DNA of 58,959 bases from JAHEEL01 sp964195515 (GTDB lineage Bacteria; Actinomycetota; Acidimicrobiia; Spongiisociales; UBA5794), in NCBI GenBank assembly GCA_964195515.1, contig CAXMQO010000036.1, positions 1-58,959 of the forward strand, given 5' to 3'. Shown piece by piece: positions 1-9,025 of the stretch (position 1 is its first letter; each line of letters begins with the position of its first letter). Below the pieces are notes generated by a model. It was given only the letters and a program-made list of their open reading frames with translations. It ran no database searches and was not told the DNA's origin. The position numbers and the translations under genes are program-made.

Positions 1-297
1 GTCTGGCCGCGGGCCGAGGAGTTCGGCTTCGACGACGAGATGGATGCATTTGGGCTCCAATTCGGCCATGGGCTCGGTGTAGGCCTCCACGAACGACCGA
101 TCATCAGCCGCCTGAACTCCCTCGACGACCCCGTCGAGATCAAGGAGGGCATGGTGTTTGCTCTCGAGACCTATGCGCCAGCGACCGACGGCCGGTCCGC
201 TGCTCGCATCGAAGAAGAGGTGGTCGTCACCGCAGAGGGACCGAAGATCATCACGCTCTTCCCCTGTGAAGAGCTCATGGTTGCCAACGAGTACTAG
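1..297 (+). CDS. M24-family (Xaa-Pro) metallopeptidase, C-terminal fragment
   Basis: The frame is open from the first base and ends at TAG 295-297, so only about the last 98 residues are present. The pieces HGLGVGLHERP, the 'EGMVFALET' strand and a late Glu pair (RIEEEVVVT) match the last metal-binding part of the M24 'pita-bread' fold: His in HGLGVGLHE, Glu in ALET, Glu in RIEE. In full-length members two metals activate water to cleave Xaa-Pro bonds, or the fold acts on creatine-like substrates. Which of these applies cannot be said from this fragment. The sulfurtransferase gene follows after 13 nt, so the two may be co-transcribed. Confidence 0.8.
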   Translation, partial: VWPRAEEFGFDDEMDAFGLQFGHGLGVGLHERPIISRLNSLDDPVEIKEGMVFALETYAPATDGRSAARIEEEVVVTAEGPKIITLFPCEELMVANEY

Positions 298-310
298 AGG
301 AAACGAAGGC

Positions 311-1150
311 GTGAACAGCCCGCTGGTTACCACTCAATGGCTCGCGGACCATCTTGATGACCCCACCGTCGTGATCCTCGAGGTGTCCATCGATCCGCTC
401 GCCGAAGCTGACTACCGAGCCGGACATATCCCGGGATCTCACTTCGTATATTGGAAGGACCTGCTCTGGCACGACAGCGACCGGGAATTCCCTTCGCCCG
501 AGGTGCTGGCAGAACGGCTCCGGGCGCTCGGCGTCAACCACGACACGGCGGTCGCTCTGATCGGTGACCCGTTCCAGTTCGGTGCCTATGCGTACTGGGT
601 CATGACGATGTCGGGACAAGAAGACCGCTGCCGCCTCGTGGACGGGGGACGCCGAACCTGGGTGGCCGAGCAGCGTCCGCTCACAACCGACGTCCTTGAG
701 CCATTCGTCGGCGACCTCACTGCCGGTTCCGTTGACTCGAGTCCGCGAATCGGGCGAGATGAGGTCAGGGCGGGTCTCGGCTCCGACGGTCCGCTCCTCA
801 TCGACATGCGATCACCTGAGGAGTATCGGGGTGAACGGGTCTCCCCGCCCTGGCTGGCCTTCGATCACGGAGCAGAGCGGCGAGGTCACATCCCAGGAGC
901 ACGCAGTTTGTTCATCGACAACCTGCTGACCGACACCGGCACGCTGCTGCCGCCCAACGAACTGAGTGAACGCTTCGAAGCCGTTGGGGTCCGGGATGAC
1001 ATCGACATCGTCACGTACTGCCGCCTGAGCCATCGTGGATCGCTCGCCTGGTTCATCCTGACGCGTTTGCTTGGGGAATCGGACGTGCGGGTGTACGACG
1101 GCAGCTGGACCGAGTGGGGAAGTATCGTCGGATTCCCCATCGAACGTTGA
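311..1150 (+). CDS. Two-domain sulfurtransferase (rhodanese / 3-mercaptopyruvate type)
   Basis: The 279-residue protein has two rhodanese domains (about 1-130 and 150-279). The second has the active-site loop CRLSHR with Cys237, plus the 'DMRSPEEYRG' and 'RRGHIPGA' motifs. The first domain lacks a Cys at the equivalent loop (GDPFQFGAYA), as is usual for the structural domain. Family members move sulfane sulfur from thiosulfate or 3-mercaptopyruvate to a thiophile. I chose GTG 311 because the rhodanese homology begins there and AGAGG lies about 11 nt upstream. The frame is open further upstream but overlaps the peptidase gene. The loop CRLSHR differs from the textbook CRxGxR/T, so the donor is uncertain. 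Confidence 0.8.
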   Translation: MNSPLVTTQWLADHLDDPTVVILEVSIDPLAEADYRAGHIPGSHFVYWKDLLWHDSDREFPSPEVLAERLRALGVNHDTAVALIGDPFQFGAYAYWVMTMSGQEDRCRLVDGGRRTWVAEQRPLTTDVLEPFVGDLTAGSVDSSPRIGRDEVRAGLGSDGPLLIDMRSPEEYRGERVSPPWLAFDHGAERRGHIPGARSLFIDNLLTDTGTLLPPNELSERFEAVGVRDDIDIVTYCRLSHRGSLAWFILTRLLGESDVRVYDGSWTEWGSIVGFPIER

Positions 1151-1269
1151 TTCGTGGTGCCGGGTGTTCCGGCCTTCCACGGTGGATTTGGTCAGAGGCA
1201 GATCGCTAAGGTCGGCGTGCTCCCCTCGGAGCGCGCCATTGTCAATCAATCGAGACGACAGGGGACGAG

Positions 1270-1938
1270 ATGGCCAGGTTCGCGAGACTTACCGTGCTCA
1301 ACTCGATGATCGACGTCGGGTTGGTTCCCGTCTTCCATCATGATGGAGTCGACACAGCGTGCTCCATCGTCGCCGCATTGAGCCGAGGCGGAGCACGCGC
1401 CATCGAATTCACGAATCGCGGCGACCACGCCTTCGAGATCTTTTCTGAACTGGAGCGGTACTGCTCGTCCGAACACCCGGACGTGATACTCGGAGCCGGA
1501 ACCGTCATCGATGAGATCACAGCCGGCACCTACATCAACCTCGGCGCCAACTTCGTCGTAGGTCCCGCGCTCGACCGCCGGGTGGCGGAAGTGTGCAATC
1601 GTCGGAAGGTTGCCTATTCACCCGGCTGTGGATCAGCGACGGAGATTACGTTCGCTCACGAGCTTGGCTGCGAAATCGTGAAGGTGTTCCCCGGCGGACT
1701 CGTCGGTGGCCCCGCCTTCGTCAAAGCTGTTCGCGGACCATGCCCGTGGGCACTTCTCATGCCAACCGGCGGTGTGGATATCACGCGTGAATCACTGACG
1801 GGTTGGTTCGCAGCGGGGGTTCCCTGCGTCGGGATCGGGTCCAAACTCGTGAGCAAGGCACTCGTGGAAGCGGCAGATTGGGAAACCCTCGAGCAGCGCA
1901 CGGCCGATGTGCTCTCGATCATTTCGAGTCTGCGATAG
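1270..1938 (+). CDS. KDPG/KHG aldolase family protein (Eda-like)
   Basis: This is a 222-residue class I aldolase of the 2-keto-3-deoxy-6-phosphogluconate / 4-hydroxy-2-oxoglutarate family. The Schiff-base lysine is Lys138 in IVKVFPGG. Glu46 and Arg50 in 'IEFTNR' match the catalytic E and R of the usual EvTlR motif, GAGT (75-78) is the conserved strand, and the late GIGSKL loop matches the phosphate-binding GGS region. The expected reaction is KDPG to pyruvate plus glyceraldehyde-3-phosphate. A PfkB sugar kinase follows after 45 nt, which together gives the usual two-step end of a KDG pathway. The 119-nt gap upstream shows no convincing LacI-type operator. Confidence 0.8.
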   Translation: MARFARLTVLNSMIDVGLVPVFHHDGVDTACSIVAALSRGGARAIEFTNRGDHAFEIFSELERYCSSEHPDVILGAGTVIDEITAGTYINLGANFVVGPALDRRVAEVCNRRKVAYSPGCGSATEITFAHELGCEIVKVFPGGLVGGPAFVKAVRGPCPWALLMPTGGVDITRESLTGWFAAGVPCVGIGSKLVSKALVEAADWETLEQRTADVLSIISSLR

Positions 1939-1983
1939 ACGGGATATCGTCGAGTTCGGTCACCCGGAGTAGGAGGCGTGGAC

Positions 1984-3084
1984 ATGTCAACGCTGGATCT
2001 GAAGAGCCGAGAAGCGTGCCGGTGGGACGCGGTCGCCCTCGGTGAGGTCATGTTGCGGCTCGACCCAGGTTCGGGACGAGTCCGCACGACCCGATCGTTC
2101 CAGGTTTGGGAAGGTGGGGGCGAGTACAACGTGGCCCGCGCCTTGCGCAAGTGTTTCGGCCTCCGCACTGCCGTGGTGACCGCACTCGTCGACAACGAAG
2201 TCGGTCACCTCGTCGAAGACCTCATGCTGACGGGCGGAGTGGATGTCTCGCACGTGAAATGGGTCCCCTTCGATGGTCTCGGACGTGCGTCGCGTGTTGG
2301 GCTCAACTTCACCGAGAAGGGGTACGGAATCAGGTCTGCCTTGGGAACCTCAGATCGAGGGCATACGGCCGCCTCGCAGTTGCGCCCAGGTGACATCGAT
2401 TGGGAACAGCTCTTCGGTAGCGAGGGTGTCCGGTGGTTCCACACGGGTGGGATCTTCGCCGCGCTGTCCGCCGAGACGCCCGACGTGGTCATTGAAGCCA
2501 TCACTGCGGCAAGACGATACGGAACGATCGTCTCGTACGATCTCAACTTCAGACCCTCCTTGTGGGAATCACACGGAGGCAATGAGCGGGCTATCGAGGT
2601 GAACCGGACGATTGCGCCCATGGTCGACGTCATGATCGGCAACGAGGAGGACTTCACCGCCTCGCTCGGTTTCACCGTCGAAGGTGTGGAGGAATCGTTG
2701 TCGAAAATCGACCCAGCCGCATTCGGCCGCATGATGACTGCACTTGTCGAGGAATACCCCAACTTCACGGTGGTGGCGACAACGCTGCGCGACGCCAAGA
2801 CGGCGACCATCAACGACTGGTCGGCTGTCCTGTACGCCGATGGTGGCCTTCACGTCGCACGGCGGCGAGAGAACCTCGAGATCTACGATCGCGTCGGTGG
2901 CGGTGACGGATTTGCTTCCGGCATGGCGTATGCCTTCCTCACCGACCGAACTCCGGCCGAAGCGGTCGAATTCGGAGCGACCCACGGAGCCCTCGCCATG
3001 ACAACCCCCGGAGACACGTCGATGGTCACCTTGGCGGAGGTTGAGCGCGCAATGGGAGCCTCGGGCGCACGTGTGATCCGGTGA
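1984..3084 (+). CDS. PfkB-family sugar kinase, probable 2-keto-3-deoxygluconate kinase
   Basis: The 366-residue ribokinase-fold enzyme has the N-terminal glycine motif near 'GGGEYNVARAL' and the C-terminal PfkB signature 'DRVGGGDGFASGMAYAFL', whose Asp is the catalytic base. The family transfers the ATP gamma-phosphate to a sugar or sugar-acid hydroxyl. Pairing with the KDPG aldolase upstream suggests KDG to KDPG. I chose ATG 1984 because AGGAGG at 1971-1976 sits 7 nt before it, whereas the in-frame GTG at 1978 is only 1 nt from that site. It is somewhat longer than typical KdgK (about 310 residues), with an insertion before the C-terminal third, so the exact sugar is inferred from context. 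Confidence 0.78.
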   Translation: MSTLDLKSREACRWDAVALGEVMLRLDPGSGRVRTTRSFQVWEGGGEYNVARALRKCFGLRTAVVTALVDNEVGHLVEDLMLTGGVDVSHVKWVPFDGLGRASRVGLNFTEKGYGIRSALGTSDRGHTAASQLRPGDIDWEQLFGSEGVRWFHTGGIFAALSAETPDVVIEAITAARRYGTIVSYDLNFRPSLWESHGGNERAIEVNRTIAPMVDVMIGNEEDFTASLGFTVEGVEESLSKIDPAAFGRMMTALVEEYPNFTVVATTLRDAKTATINDWSAVLYADGGLHVARRRENLEIYDRVGGGDGFASGMAYAFLTDRTPAEAVEFGATHGALAMTTPGDTSMVTLAEVERAMGASGARVIR

Positions 3085-3214
3085 GCGGCCCATTCCCCCA
3101 ACCACGCCGAACACCCGCGTCCACCACGGATCGCTCGGCCTTCCCGAAGTGAGTCCGGCGATTCGCTAGCCTCCCCGAGCAACTGCATCGCGGCAGGGCA
3201 AGGAGAGAATGGCT

Positions 3215-4090
3215 ATGGGTGGGGCAGCGTGGGCCCTCTTTGCCGGCGTGTCCTTCGGCATCTTCCAGGCCGTCAACCGACGGGCCAACCAACTCATCGA
3301 TCCCTATCGGACCACGTTCGCCCTTCTCTTGGTCGCGGTCGTCGGGCTCGGCATCTTCTCCGCCGCTACCCAGGACCTCGCGCTGCTCTCGTCGGCGCCG
3401 GTCTTCGCCCTCCTCGCCTTCGGGGCCGCCGGGGTGATCCACTTCTTCTTCGGCTGGACGTTCCTCAGCCTTAGCCAGCAGCGAATCGGGGCGTCCAACA
3501 CCGGTGTGGTCACGGCTGCTACACCTCTGATCGGCAGCCTGCTGGCTGTGCTTGTGCTCGACGAGAAGTTGGGTCCTGTTGCGCTGGTGGCGATCGCCCT
3601 TGTATCCGCAGGTGTGATCCTGATCGCACGTCGAGCAAGTGGCGGTGGCGATCAACGGCTCACCTATCCGTGGTTTGCCCTCGCTGCCTCGCTGTCGTGG
3701 GGTACCAGTCCGCTGTTCATCCGCTGGGGTCTGGAAGGCTTGTCGAGCCCAGTGATCGGCGTCACGATCGGCCTGGCCGCCGCAACCGCGCTGTACGCCG
3801 TCGTGCTGGCCTCGGGAAGGGTACCAACCACATCAGGAGTGCCGCCTGAGGTACGCCGCTGGATTCTGATCGGTGGGATCCTCGTAGCGGTGGCGATTGC
3901 AGCACAGTGGACAGCGCTCGACCTCGTCGAAGTCAATGTTGTCGTGACACTGCAGCAAGCGGCAACCCCTGTTGTTGTGCTCATAGCCCCGTTCATCGTC
4001 GGGACGGTGATCGAGCGGTGGACATGGCGTCTCATTCTCGGCATGGTGGCCGTCATCGCCGGCTCGACCATGGTGATCTGGGCCAACTGA
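3215..4090 (+). CDS. EamA/DMT-superfamily permease
   Basis: This inner-membrane protein of about 291 residues has ten predicted hydrophobic segments in two homologous EamA halves, for example 'VFALLAFGAAGVIHFFFGW' in the first and 'WILIGGILVAVAIAAQWTA' in the second. DMT carriers export or import small metabolites, and no substrate can be read from the sequence. AGGAGA at 3201-3206 is 8 nt from ATG 3215 and only 2 nt from ATG 3209, so I prefer 3215. The gene lies 130 nt behind the sugar kinase on the same strand and may be read from the same promoter. It converges on the oxidase gene at 4154. Confidence 0.85.
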   Translation: MGGAAWALFAGVSFGIFQAVNRRANQLIDPYRTTFALLLVAVVGLGIFSAATQDLALLSSAPVFALLAFGAAGVIHFFFGWTFLSLSQQRIGASNTGVVTAATPLIGSLLAVLVLDEKLGPVALVAIALVSAGVILIARRASGGGDQRLTYPWFALAASLSWGTSPLFIRWGLEGLSSPVIGVTIGLAAATALYAVVLASGRVPTTSGVPPEVRRWILIGGILVAVAIAAQWTALDLVEVNVVVTLQQAATPVVVLIAPFIVGTVIERWTWRLILGMVAVIAGSTMVIWAN

Positions 4091-4153
4091 GGCACCAGTT
4101 CAACCGACCCTGCGGTGGGTGGTGGGCGCTTGTTGCACCGCCGGAGGGGACGA

Positions 4154-5416
4154 CTACTTGGGCACCTGGGCCACAATCTCCTCGGCGAGCGCCAGCGCGG
4201 CGGTAGCGCCGGGAGAGGGGGCGTTGCGGACGGCCACCACTCGATCGGTGCGTGTAACAACGAAGTCACTGAGGAGATCGCCGTTTCTGCTCACTGCTTG
4301 GGCCCTCACCCCGGCTCTGGCCGGCGCCAGATCGTCGGACTCAATCGATGGCACATACTTCTGAAGCTCCCGCACATATGCACCCCTGTTCAGGGAGCGC
4401 CAGGCTTCGATCGTCCCTCGTCGCCAATGCCGAGCAGCCAACCGCCACATTCCCGGCAGACGCAGGAGTTCGCCAACGTACCTCGCGTCAATGTCGCCCC
4501 ACCGGTAGCCGTCGCGCGAAAGAGCTAGCAAGGCATTGGGCCCGACGAGCACCTCGCTATGCACGGTTGGGGTGAAGTGGACGCCGAGGAACGGATAACG
4601 CGGATCCGGCAACGGGTAGATGAGCCCATTTACGAGTTCCTTCGACGAACCGACGAGATGCATGTACTCGCCACGGAACGGGACGATCGTGGGCTCCAAC
4701 GCATCGCCGGCTGTTCGGGCCAGCCGATCCGACTGAAGACCGGCGCAGATGATGGCCGATCCAGCCGTGACAGTGATGCCGCCACGGGTCGAGATCTCGA
4801 CCCGCGATGACGTCGACGTCATGCCGGATACCTCGACGCCGGTGTGCACCGATCCACCCATCGACGTCACATCGTCGCCCATGGCCCCCGCAAGGGCTGC
4901 GAAGTCCGTGATCGCCGTCGTCGGGGACCAGATGGCCGCATGGCCGGCCGCGGCCGGCTCTCGCTCCCTGATGCCGGCTCCGTCCAGTACTTCCAGCCCT
5001 GGTACGCCGTTGGCCGTAGCGTTGTCGAGAAGGCTCCCGAGCCGATCCGACTCGTGTGGGGAAGTAGCGATCACCAACTTCCCGCACTCCTCGTAGGGGA
5101 CGTGTTTCTCACGAGCGAAGTCACGAAGCAGCGGGATGGCCCGTTTGGTCAAGGTGGCCTTCTGCGATCCCGGTGGGTAGTAGATGCCGGCGTGGACGAC
5201 GCCGCTATTCCTACCCGTCTGGTGCATGGCGATCGCGCGTTCCGTCTCGAGAACGACGACGTCGCTGCGGGGGCGCTCGAGGAGGAGTTGGCGCGCTACG
5301 GCGAGACCGATGATGCCGCCACCGACTACCACGTAGTCCGCTGTCGCTGACGGCGCGTCGCCACCCGCGGGGTGGTTCTGTTCTGCCTCGGCCTGCGGGG
5401 CGGATGAGTTCATCAT
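4154..5416 (-). CDS. lhgO: FAD-dependent L-2-hydroxyglutarate-oxidase-like oxidoreductase
   Basis: The 420-residue DAO-fold flavoprotein has an N-terminal Rossmann FAD motif (VVGGGIIGLAVARQL), then 'QTGRNSGVVHAGIYY', which is typical of the LhgO/YgaF group, and 'PFRGEYMHL' and 'FLGVHFT' later. LhgO oxidises L-2-hydroxyglutarate to 2-oxoglutarate, feeding electrons to quinone or oxygen. The open frame extends to 5581 but overlaps the divergent dehydrogenase. The tandem ATGs at 5416/5413 precede the conserved domain by about 28 residues and are the better start, although no strong Shine-Dalgarno is visible. It shares a divergent control region, with a LacI-like operator at 5515-5526, with the next gene. 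Confidence 0.8.
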   Translation of the reverse strand: MMNSSAPQAEAEQNHPAGGDAPSATADYVVVGGGIIGLAVARQLLLERPRSDVVVLETERAIAMHQTGRNSGVVHAGIYYPPGSQKATLTKRAIPLLRDFAREKHVPYEECGKLVIATSPHESDRLGSLLDNATANGVPGLEVLDGAGIREREPAAAGHAAIWSPTTAITDFAALAGAMGDDVTSMGGSVHTGVEVSGMTSTSSRVEISTRGGITVTAGSAIICAGLQSDRLARTAGDALEPTIVPFRGEYMHLVGSSKELVNGLIYPLPDPRYPFLGVHFTPTVHSEVLVGPNALLALSRDGYRWGDIDARYVGELLRLPGMWRLAARHWRRGTIEAWRSLNRGAYVRELQKYVPSIESDDLAPARAGVRAQAVSRNGDLLSDFVVTRTDRVVAVRNAPSPGATAALALAEEIVAQVPK

Positions 5417-5514
5417 GTCATGGTAGGAGCGATCGCCGGCGACGTCCTGCGGCAGCAAGAATCCCTGTCTCGGAGTCCGCGTCGACGTGATTGCCACCGG
5501 GGTATGCTCCACCA

Positions 5515-5526
5515 TCAAACGATTGC
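5515..5526. promoter_or_regulatory. Candidate LacI-family operator (11/12 match to GCAAWCGWTTGC)
   Basis: The site reads TCAAACGATTGC, with the central CG expected of LacI-family operators. It lies between divergent lhgO and the beta-hydroxyacid dehydrogenase, 35 nt before ATG 5561, where it could block both promoters. Assignment to the LacI protein at 7182 rests on similarity to the site in front of that gene. Confidence 0.6.
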
Positions 5527-5560
5527 GACGCCCTGCACATGGGCGATTCTGGAGATTCAC

Positions 5561-6496
5561 ATGGAAGCTGGGTACTCGCACACGATCGGTTGGATCGGCG
5601 CCGGCCGAATGGGCTCAGCGCTGATCAAGCGACTGCTCGCAAACGGCTGCGACGTGTCCGTGTACAACCGAACCAGGGCCAAGGCTGAAGCGCTCGTTGA
5701 GTTCGGAGCAAAGGTGGTCGACAGCCCGGCCGACCTCGCCGATCGCGACATCGTCTTCACCACGGTGGCCGGCCCCAAAGATGTCATCGAGGTCACGCTC
5801 GGCGAGAACGGCGTCTTCTCCCGCGCCGACACCTGTCCGCGCATCATCGTCGACTCCACGACGATCAATCCCGACGCATCGGTGACGCTGCGAGAAGGTG
5901 CGGGAAGGCGTGGTGCTGCTGTGGTGGCCGCCCCGGTTAGCGGCAATGCCAAGGTGGTGCGGTCCGGCAGGCTCACCGCGGTGGCTTCCGGCCCGCTCGA
6001 GGCCTACGAAGAGGTGCTTCCGTATCTCGACATGTACGGCGAGAAGGTCACCTATGTCGGGACGGGAGACGAGGCTCGGTTGGTCAAGATATGCCACAAC
6101 CTGCTCCTTGGTGTCGTCACCCAGACGATGGCCGAAATCACAGTGCTCGCTGAGGCCGGCGGAGTCTCGCGTGCCGACTTCCTCGAATTCTTGAACGACA
6201 GCGTGATGGGATCGACGTTCTCCCGATACAAGACACCGGCGTTCGTCAACCTCAAGTGGGTGCCCACCTTCACCTGGCACTTGCTGCGCAAGGACTTCGA
6301 ACTCGGTCTCGAGCAAGGCAGGGCACTTAACGTGCCTCTGCCGACGTCCGCCCTCGCCCATCAGATCGTGGTGGAGGGCATCGCTCGAGGCTGGGGAGAC
6401 GAAGATTTCGCAGCCCTGCTCGAACTCCAGGCTGCTGCCTCCGGCAGGACACTTGAACCGGAGAACGTCGAAGTGGACGACGGCCTGTCGGGCTGA
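5561..6496 (+). CDS. Beta-hydroxyacid dehydrogenase (3-hydroxyisobutyrate / tartronate-semialdehyde reductase family)
   Basis: This 311-residue NAD(P)-dependent enzyme has the N-terminal dinucleotide motif 'IGWIGAGRMGSALIKRLL', the substrate-binding loop 'VAAPVSGN', and the catalytic lysine in 'GDEARLVKICHNLLLG' (the conserved GxxxxxKxxxN pattern). Members oxidise 3-hydroxyisobutyrate, or reduce 2-hydroxy-3-oxopropionate to glycerate, among others. The sequence alone does not pick the substrate. ATG 5561 is preceded by GGAG at 5551-5554. It is divergent from lhgO and likely under the LacI-type operator at 5515. Together with the aldolase and kinase it could handle C3/C4 products of sugar-acid cleavage. 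Confidence 0.82.
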   Translation: MEAGYSHTIGWIGAGRMGSALIKRLLANGCDVSVYNRTRAKAEALVEFGAKVVDSPADLADRDIVFTTVAGPKDVIEVTLGENGVFSRADTCPRIIVDSTTINPDASVTLREGAGRRGAAVVAAPVSGNAKVVRSGRLTAVASGPLEAYEEVLPYLDMYGEKVTYVGTGDEARLVKICHNLLLGVVTQTMAEITVLAEAGGVSRADFLEFLNDSVMGSTFSRYKTPAFVNLKWVPTFTWHLLRKDFELGLEQGRALNVPLPTSALAHQIVVEGIARGWGDEDFAALLELQAAASGRTLEPENVEVDDGLSG

Positions 6497-6535
6497 TCCG
6501 CCCGCGGTCGTCGCGACCTCAATGGTGCGACGTGC

Positions 6536-7030
6536 TCACGCTTCGCGCGCCTTGGCTACCCACAACATTTCGACGTTGACGCCCGCGTCCTTCACCAGGT
6601 TGTAGACCGGACAGCGGGCTTCGGTTTCCTCCACAACAGCAGCCAGCCTCTCCGGGCTCTCATCGGTGACAACCGTGGCTTGCACGCGAATCGTCTGGAA
6701 GTGCGGTCTCACCTCTCGAACGCCCATACGTCCTCTGATATCGATGGTGAACTCCGCTTCGAAATCGATACCGTCGTAGCTGAAGTCCATGTCGTCGGAC
6801 GTACGGTGAAATGTCACGGACTCACAACCGCAAAGCGCACCGAGCACTGCTTGCAGCGGTGAAGGGCCCTCCCCGGCCCCGCCGTGGGCAATTGGCTCAT
6901 CGGTGACCATGTGCCCATATTCGCCGTAGTCGTGGACGGCCATCATCGACCCGTCGTTGTAGACCGAAACCGTCTTGCGGCGAATGATGGGCTCCGGCAT
7001 GTCCTCGGACGTGGTTACGTGGGTCGCCAT
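6536..7030 (-). CDS. OsmC/Ohr-family protein
   Basis: The 164-residue protein has the OsmC fold. The first peroxidatic Cys region is 'ALCGCESVTFH' (Cys67/Cys69) and the second is 'EARCPVYNL' near residue 143. OsmC proteins reduce organic hydroperoxides with these two cysteines. The frame is open upstream, but ATG 7030 follows a clear AGGAGG at 5 nt and begins the conserved domain. It is divergent from lacI, and a LacI-type operator lies 23 nt upstream of its start, so it is probably part of the regulon. Its role beside sugar-acid genes is not obvious; protection from peroxide made by a flavin oxidase is one possibility. Confidence 0.82.
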   Translation of the reverse strand: MATHVTTSEDMPEPIIRRKTVSVYNDGSMMAVHDYGEYGHMVTDEPIAHGGAGEGPSPLQAVLGALCGCESVTFHRTSDDMDFSYDGIDFEAEFTIDIRGRMGVREVRPHFQTIRVQATVVTDESPERLAAVVEETEARCPVYNLVKDAGVNVEMLWVAKAREA

Positions 7031-7052
7031 GTTCCTCCTGCGCTGCCGGTCT

Positions 7053-7064
7053 ACAATCGATTGC
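7053..7064. promoter_or_regulatory. Candidate LacI-family operator (11/12, autoregulatory)
   Basis: The site reads ACAATCGATTGC, one base from the perfect palindrome GCAATCGATTGC at 18788. It lies between divergent osmC-like (start 7030) and the LacI-family gene (start 7182), the normal place for autoregulation. Confidence 0.65.
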
Positions 7065-7181
7065 GGGAGCCTACCCGATAGCGGCACAACCTTCGGTAGA
7101 CGGGCTTGGCAGCGTCTCGAACGCGGCGAGTCCTTCCGTCGATCCGCTACGGACGAGAAGACAGAGGGGGGCCATCTGATA

Positions 7182-8216
7182 GTGAAAGCCATCACACTCA
7201 AGGACGTCGCACGCGAAGCCGGTGTCCACATTTCGACGGCCTCACGCGGCCTCAACGAAGAGACACGGTCCGAATTGAGTGTCGAAACCGCCGACCGGGT
7301 CATCGCCGCAGCCGAACTCCTCGGATATCAGCCTCACCCCTTCGCCAGAGGTTTGCGGACCAACCGCACGCAGTCGGTGGGTATGGTCGTGCCAGATCTA
7401 ATCAGCCCGTTCATCCCGCCCATCCTCGCGGGCGCCCAACGCAGTTTGAGCAAGGCCGGGTACTCGCTGCTGATCGGCTCAGACGACGAAGGTTCGCAGC
7501 GCACCAAGACCGCGGTGGAGACCTTCCTGGACCGGCGTGTTGATGGGCTGATCGTGGCCAATGCCCGTCTTGACTTCACACCCCCCGAGCCGGTGTTGCT
7601 CCACGAGGTGCCGACCGTCCTGGTCGGCCGGTCAGTGGAGAACGAGTCCCTCCCGGCAATCGTGGGCGACGACAAGGCCGCGCTTGCTCTGGTCGTTCGT
7701 CACCTCGTGGAGCTAGGGCACACAAGGATCGCACACATCGCAGGCCCGCTCGACATCTCAACCGGCCTCTTCCGGAGGGACGGCTTCATCGACGCAATCG
7801 AAGGAGCGGGACTCGCCGCCTCCGACTGCAGGATCTTCGAAGCGGGGTCGTTCCGTTTAGAGGACGGTCACGCCGCGTGTGACCGACTGCTGGATTCGGA
7901 TGGCGTGATCACCGCGATCGTCGCCGCGAACGATCTCCTTGCGCTCGGCTGCATCGACGCAATCCGAGAACGCGGGCTCAGCATCCCGGGGGATCTCTCG
8001 GTCACGGGCTATGACGACATTGCGCTCGTCGATCGACTCGATCCGGCTCTGACCACAATCTCGCTCCCCTACGAAGCGATGGGTGGGGCAGCAGGATGCC
8101 TCCTGCTCGACCTGTTGGCCGAAGATGATCGCACCGTCGAGACGTCGTACGAGCCGATGCGCCTGACTCCTTCGCTCGTGGTCCGCTCCTCGACGGGCCC
8201 GGTCGGCTCGAGGTAG
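7182..8216 (+). CDS. LacI-family transcriptional repressor
   Basis: The 344-residue regulator has an N-terminal helix-turn-helix and hinge (residues 3-60: 'TLKDVAREAGVHISTASRGL' followed by 'LLGYQPHPFARGLRTN') and a periplasmic-binding-protein-like sensor domain (about 62-340, with 'VGMVVPDLISPFIPPI' and 'VTGYDDIALVDRLDPAL'). It should bind a sugar or sugar acid and release CG-centred palindromes. GTG 7182 opens the conserved HTH; a G-rich stretch lies a longish 13 nt upstream. Operator-like GCAAWCGWTTGC sites occur in front of this gene, lhgO/dehydrogenase, livK/OYE and the zinc dehydrogenase, so it is the likely local regulator of the 5-22 kb region. The effector is unknown. Confidence 0.9.
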   Translation: MKAITLKDVAREAGVHISTASRGLNEETRSELSVETADRVIAAAELLGYQPHPFARGLRTNRTQSVGMVVPDLISPFIPPILAGAQRSLSKAGYSLLIGSDDEGSQRTKTAVETFLDRRVDGLIVANARLDFTPPEPVLLHEVPTVLVGRSVENESLPAIVGDDKAALALVVRHLVELGHTRIAHIAGPLDISTGLFRRDGFIDAIEGAGLAASDCRIFEAGSFRLEDGHAACDRLLDSDGVITAIVAANDLLALGCIDAIRERGLSIPGDLSVTGYDDIALVDRLDPALTTISLPYEAMGGAAGCLLLDLLAEDDRTVETSYEPMRLTPSLVVRSSTGPVGSR

Positions 8217-8229
8217 GCCGGCCGAAACC

Positions 8230-8973
8230 TCACGCAAGCCCGGACCACAGCAGCCGAACTGCTGCGATGCCTAGCACGACGAGAACGGCGTATTGGAAGG
8301 CCTGCACGGACAATCTCCTGCCAACGCGCATGGCGATTGGTGTCACCACGACAACGGGAATACAGGCGATGATCCCAGCGGTGACTCTCGCCTGGTCGTA
8401 GCCGCCGAGCGCCGCGAGCGAAGCGATCTGCATCAGCCCGAGGAAGAAGAACGGCGCCGCGACGGCGAATACGAATCCGGAGCGAGCGAGACGGAGGCTG
8501 TGGACATAGGTACCGACCACCGGTGCTGAGATTCCAGTGGCGCCGGCCAGCACACCGGCTCCGAACCCGGCCGGCGCCGCGAGACGACGTGCCGTTCGAT
8601 TGTCGATCTTCCGCTCCGGATTGAGGAAGTACCAGATGATGTACAGCAACATGAAGACACCAAGCAACACAGACATGATCCGGTCATCGATGTTCAACAG
8701 GAGCCACACACCCAGCAGCGTCCCGACCACCCCGGTTGCCATCATCGGAACGAGAAACCACCGGATATCAGATGCAGCCGACCGGTTCTCGATCATCAGC
8801 CAGAAGTTGGCGAGGGCCGCCGGGATCGCGATCACCGCGACTGCATATTCGACACCCATGAACGACGCCAGAACCGGGATCGCGAGCGGCGGGCCACCGA
8901 GGCCGGTAACACCTTTGGCAAAGAACCCAACCGCCACAGCCGCCAACACGAGGAGGATCTCACCAACTTCCAT
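8230..8973 (-). CDS. TauE/SafE-family membrane permease
   Basis: This 247-residue inner-membrane protein has about eight hydrophobic segments and the family's N-terminal 'FFAKGVTGLGGPPLAIPVLA' and internal 'GFGAGVLAGATGISAPVVG' repeats. TauE/SafE proteins are proposed exporters of sulfite or sulfonates, or carriers of small organic anions. It lies 52 nt downstream of livM on the same strand and may be the last gene of the first Liv operon. No ribosome-binding site is obvious before ATG 8973. It converges on lacI with only 13 nt between stops. The link to a Liv importer might mean a sulfur-containing substrate, but that is speculation. Confidence 0.85.
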   Translation of the reverse strand: MEVGEILLVLAAVAVGFFAKGVTGLGGPPLAIPVLASFMGVEYAVAVIAIPAALANFWLMIENRSAASDIRWFLVPMMATGVVGTLLGVWLLLNIDDRIMSVLLGVFMLLYIIWYFLNPERKIDNRTARRLAAPAGFGAGVLAGATGISAPVVGTYVHSLRLARSGFVFAVAAPFFFLGLMQIASLAALGGYDQARVTAGIIACIPVVVVTPIAMRVGRRLSVQAFQYAVLVVLGIAAVRLLWSGLA

Positions 8974-9025
8974 CTACGTCAGAGACGCGGCGACAGAGGA
9001 TTGGCCGAAACCGAGGTGGGGCACG

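Noticed and set aside
1241..1256. A LacI-type operator before the KDPG aldolase gene
   Set aside because: The CAATCAATCG sequence there lacks the palindrome, so membership of the aldolase/kinase genes in the LacI regulon is not supported by a site.
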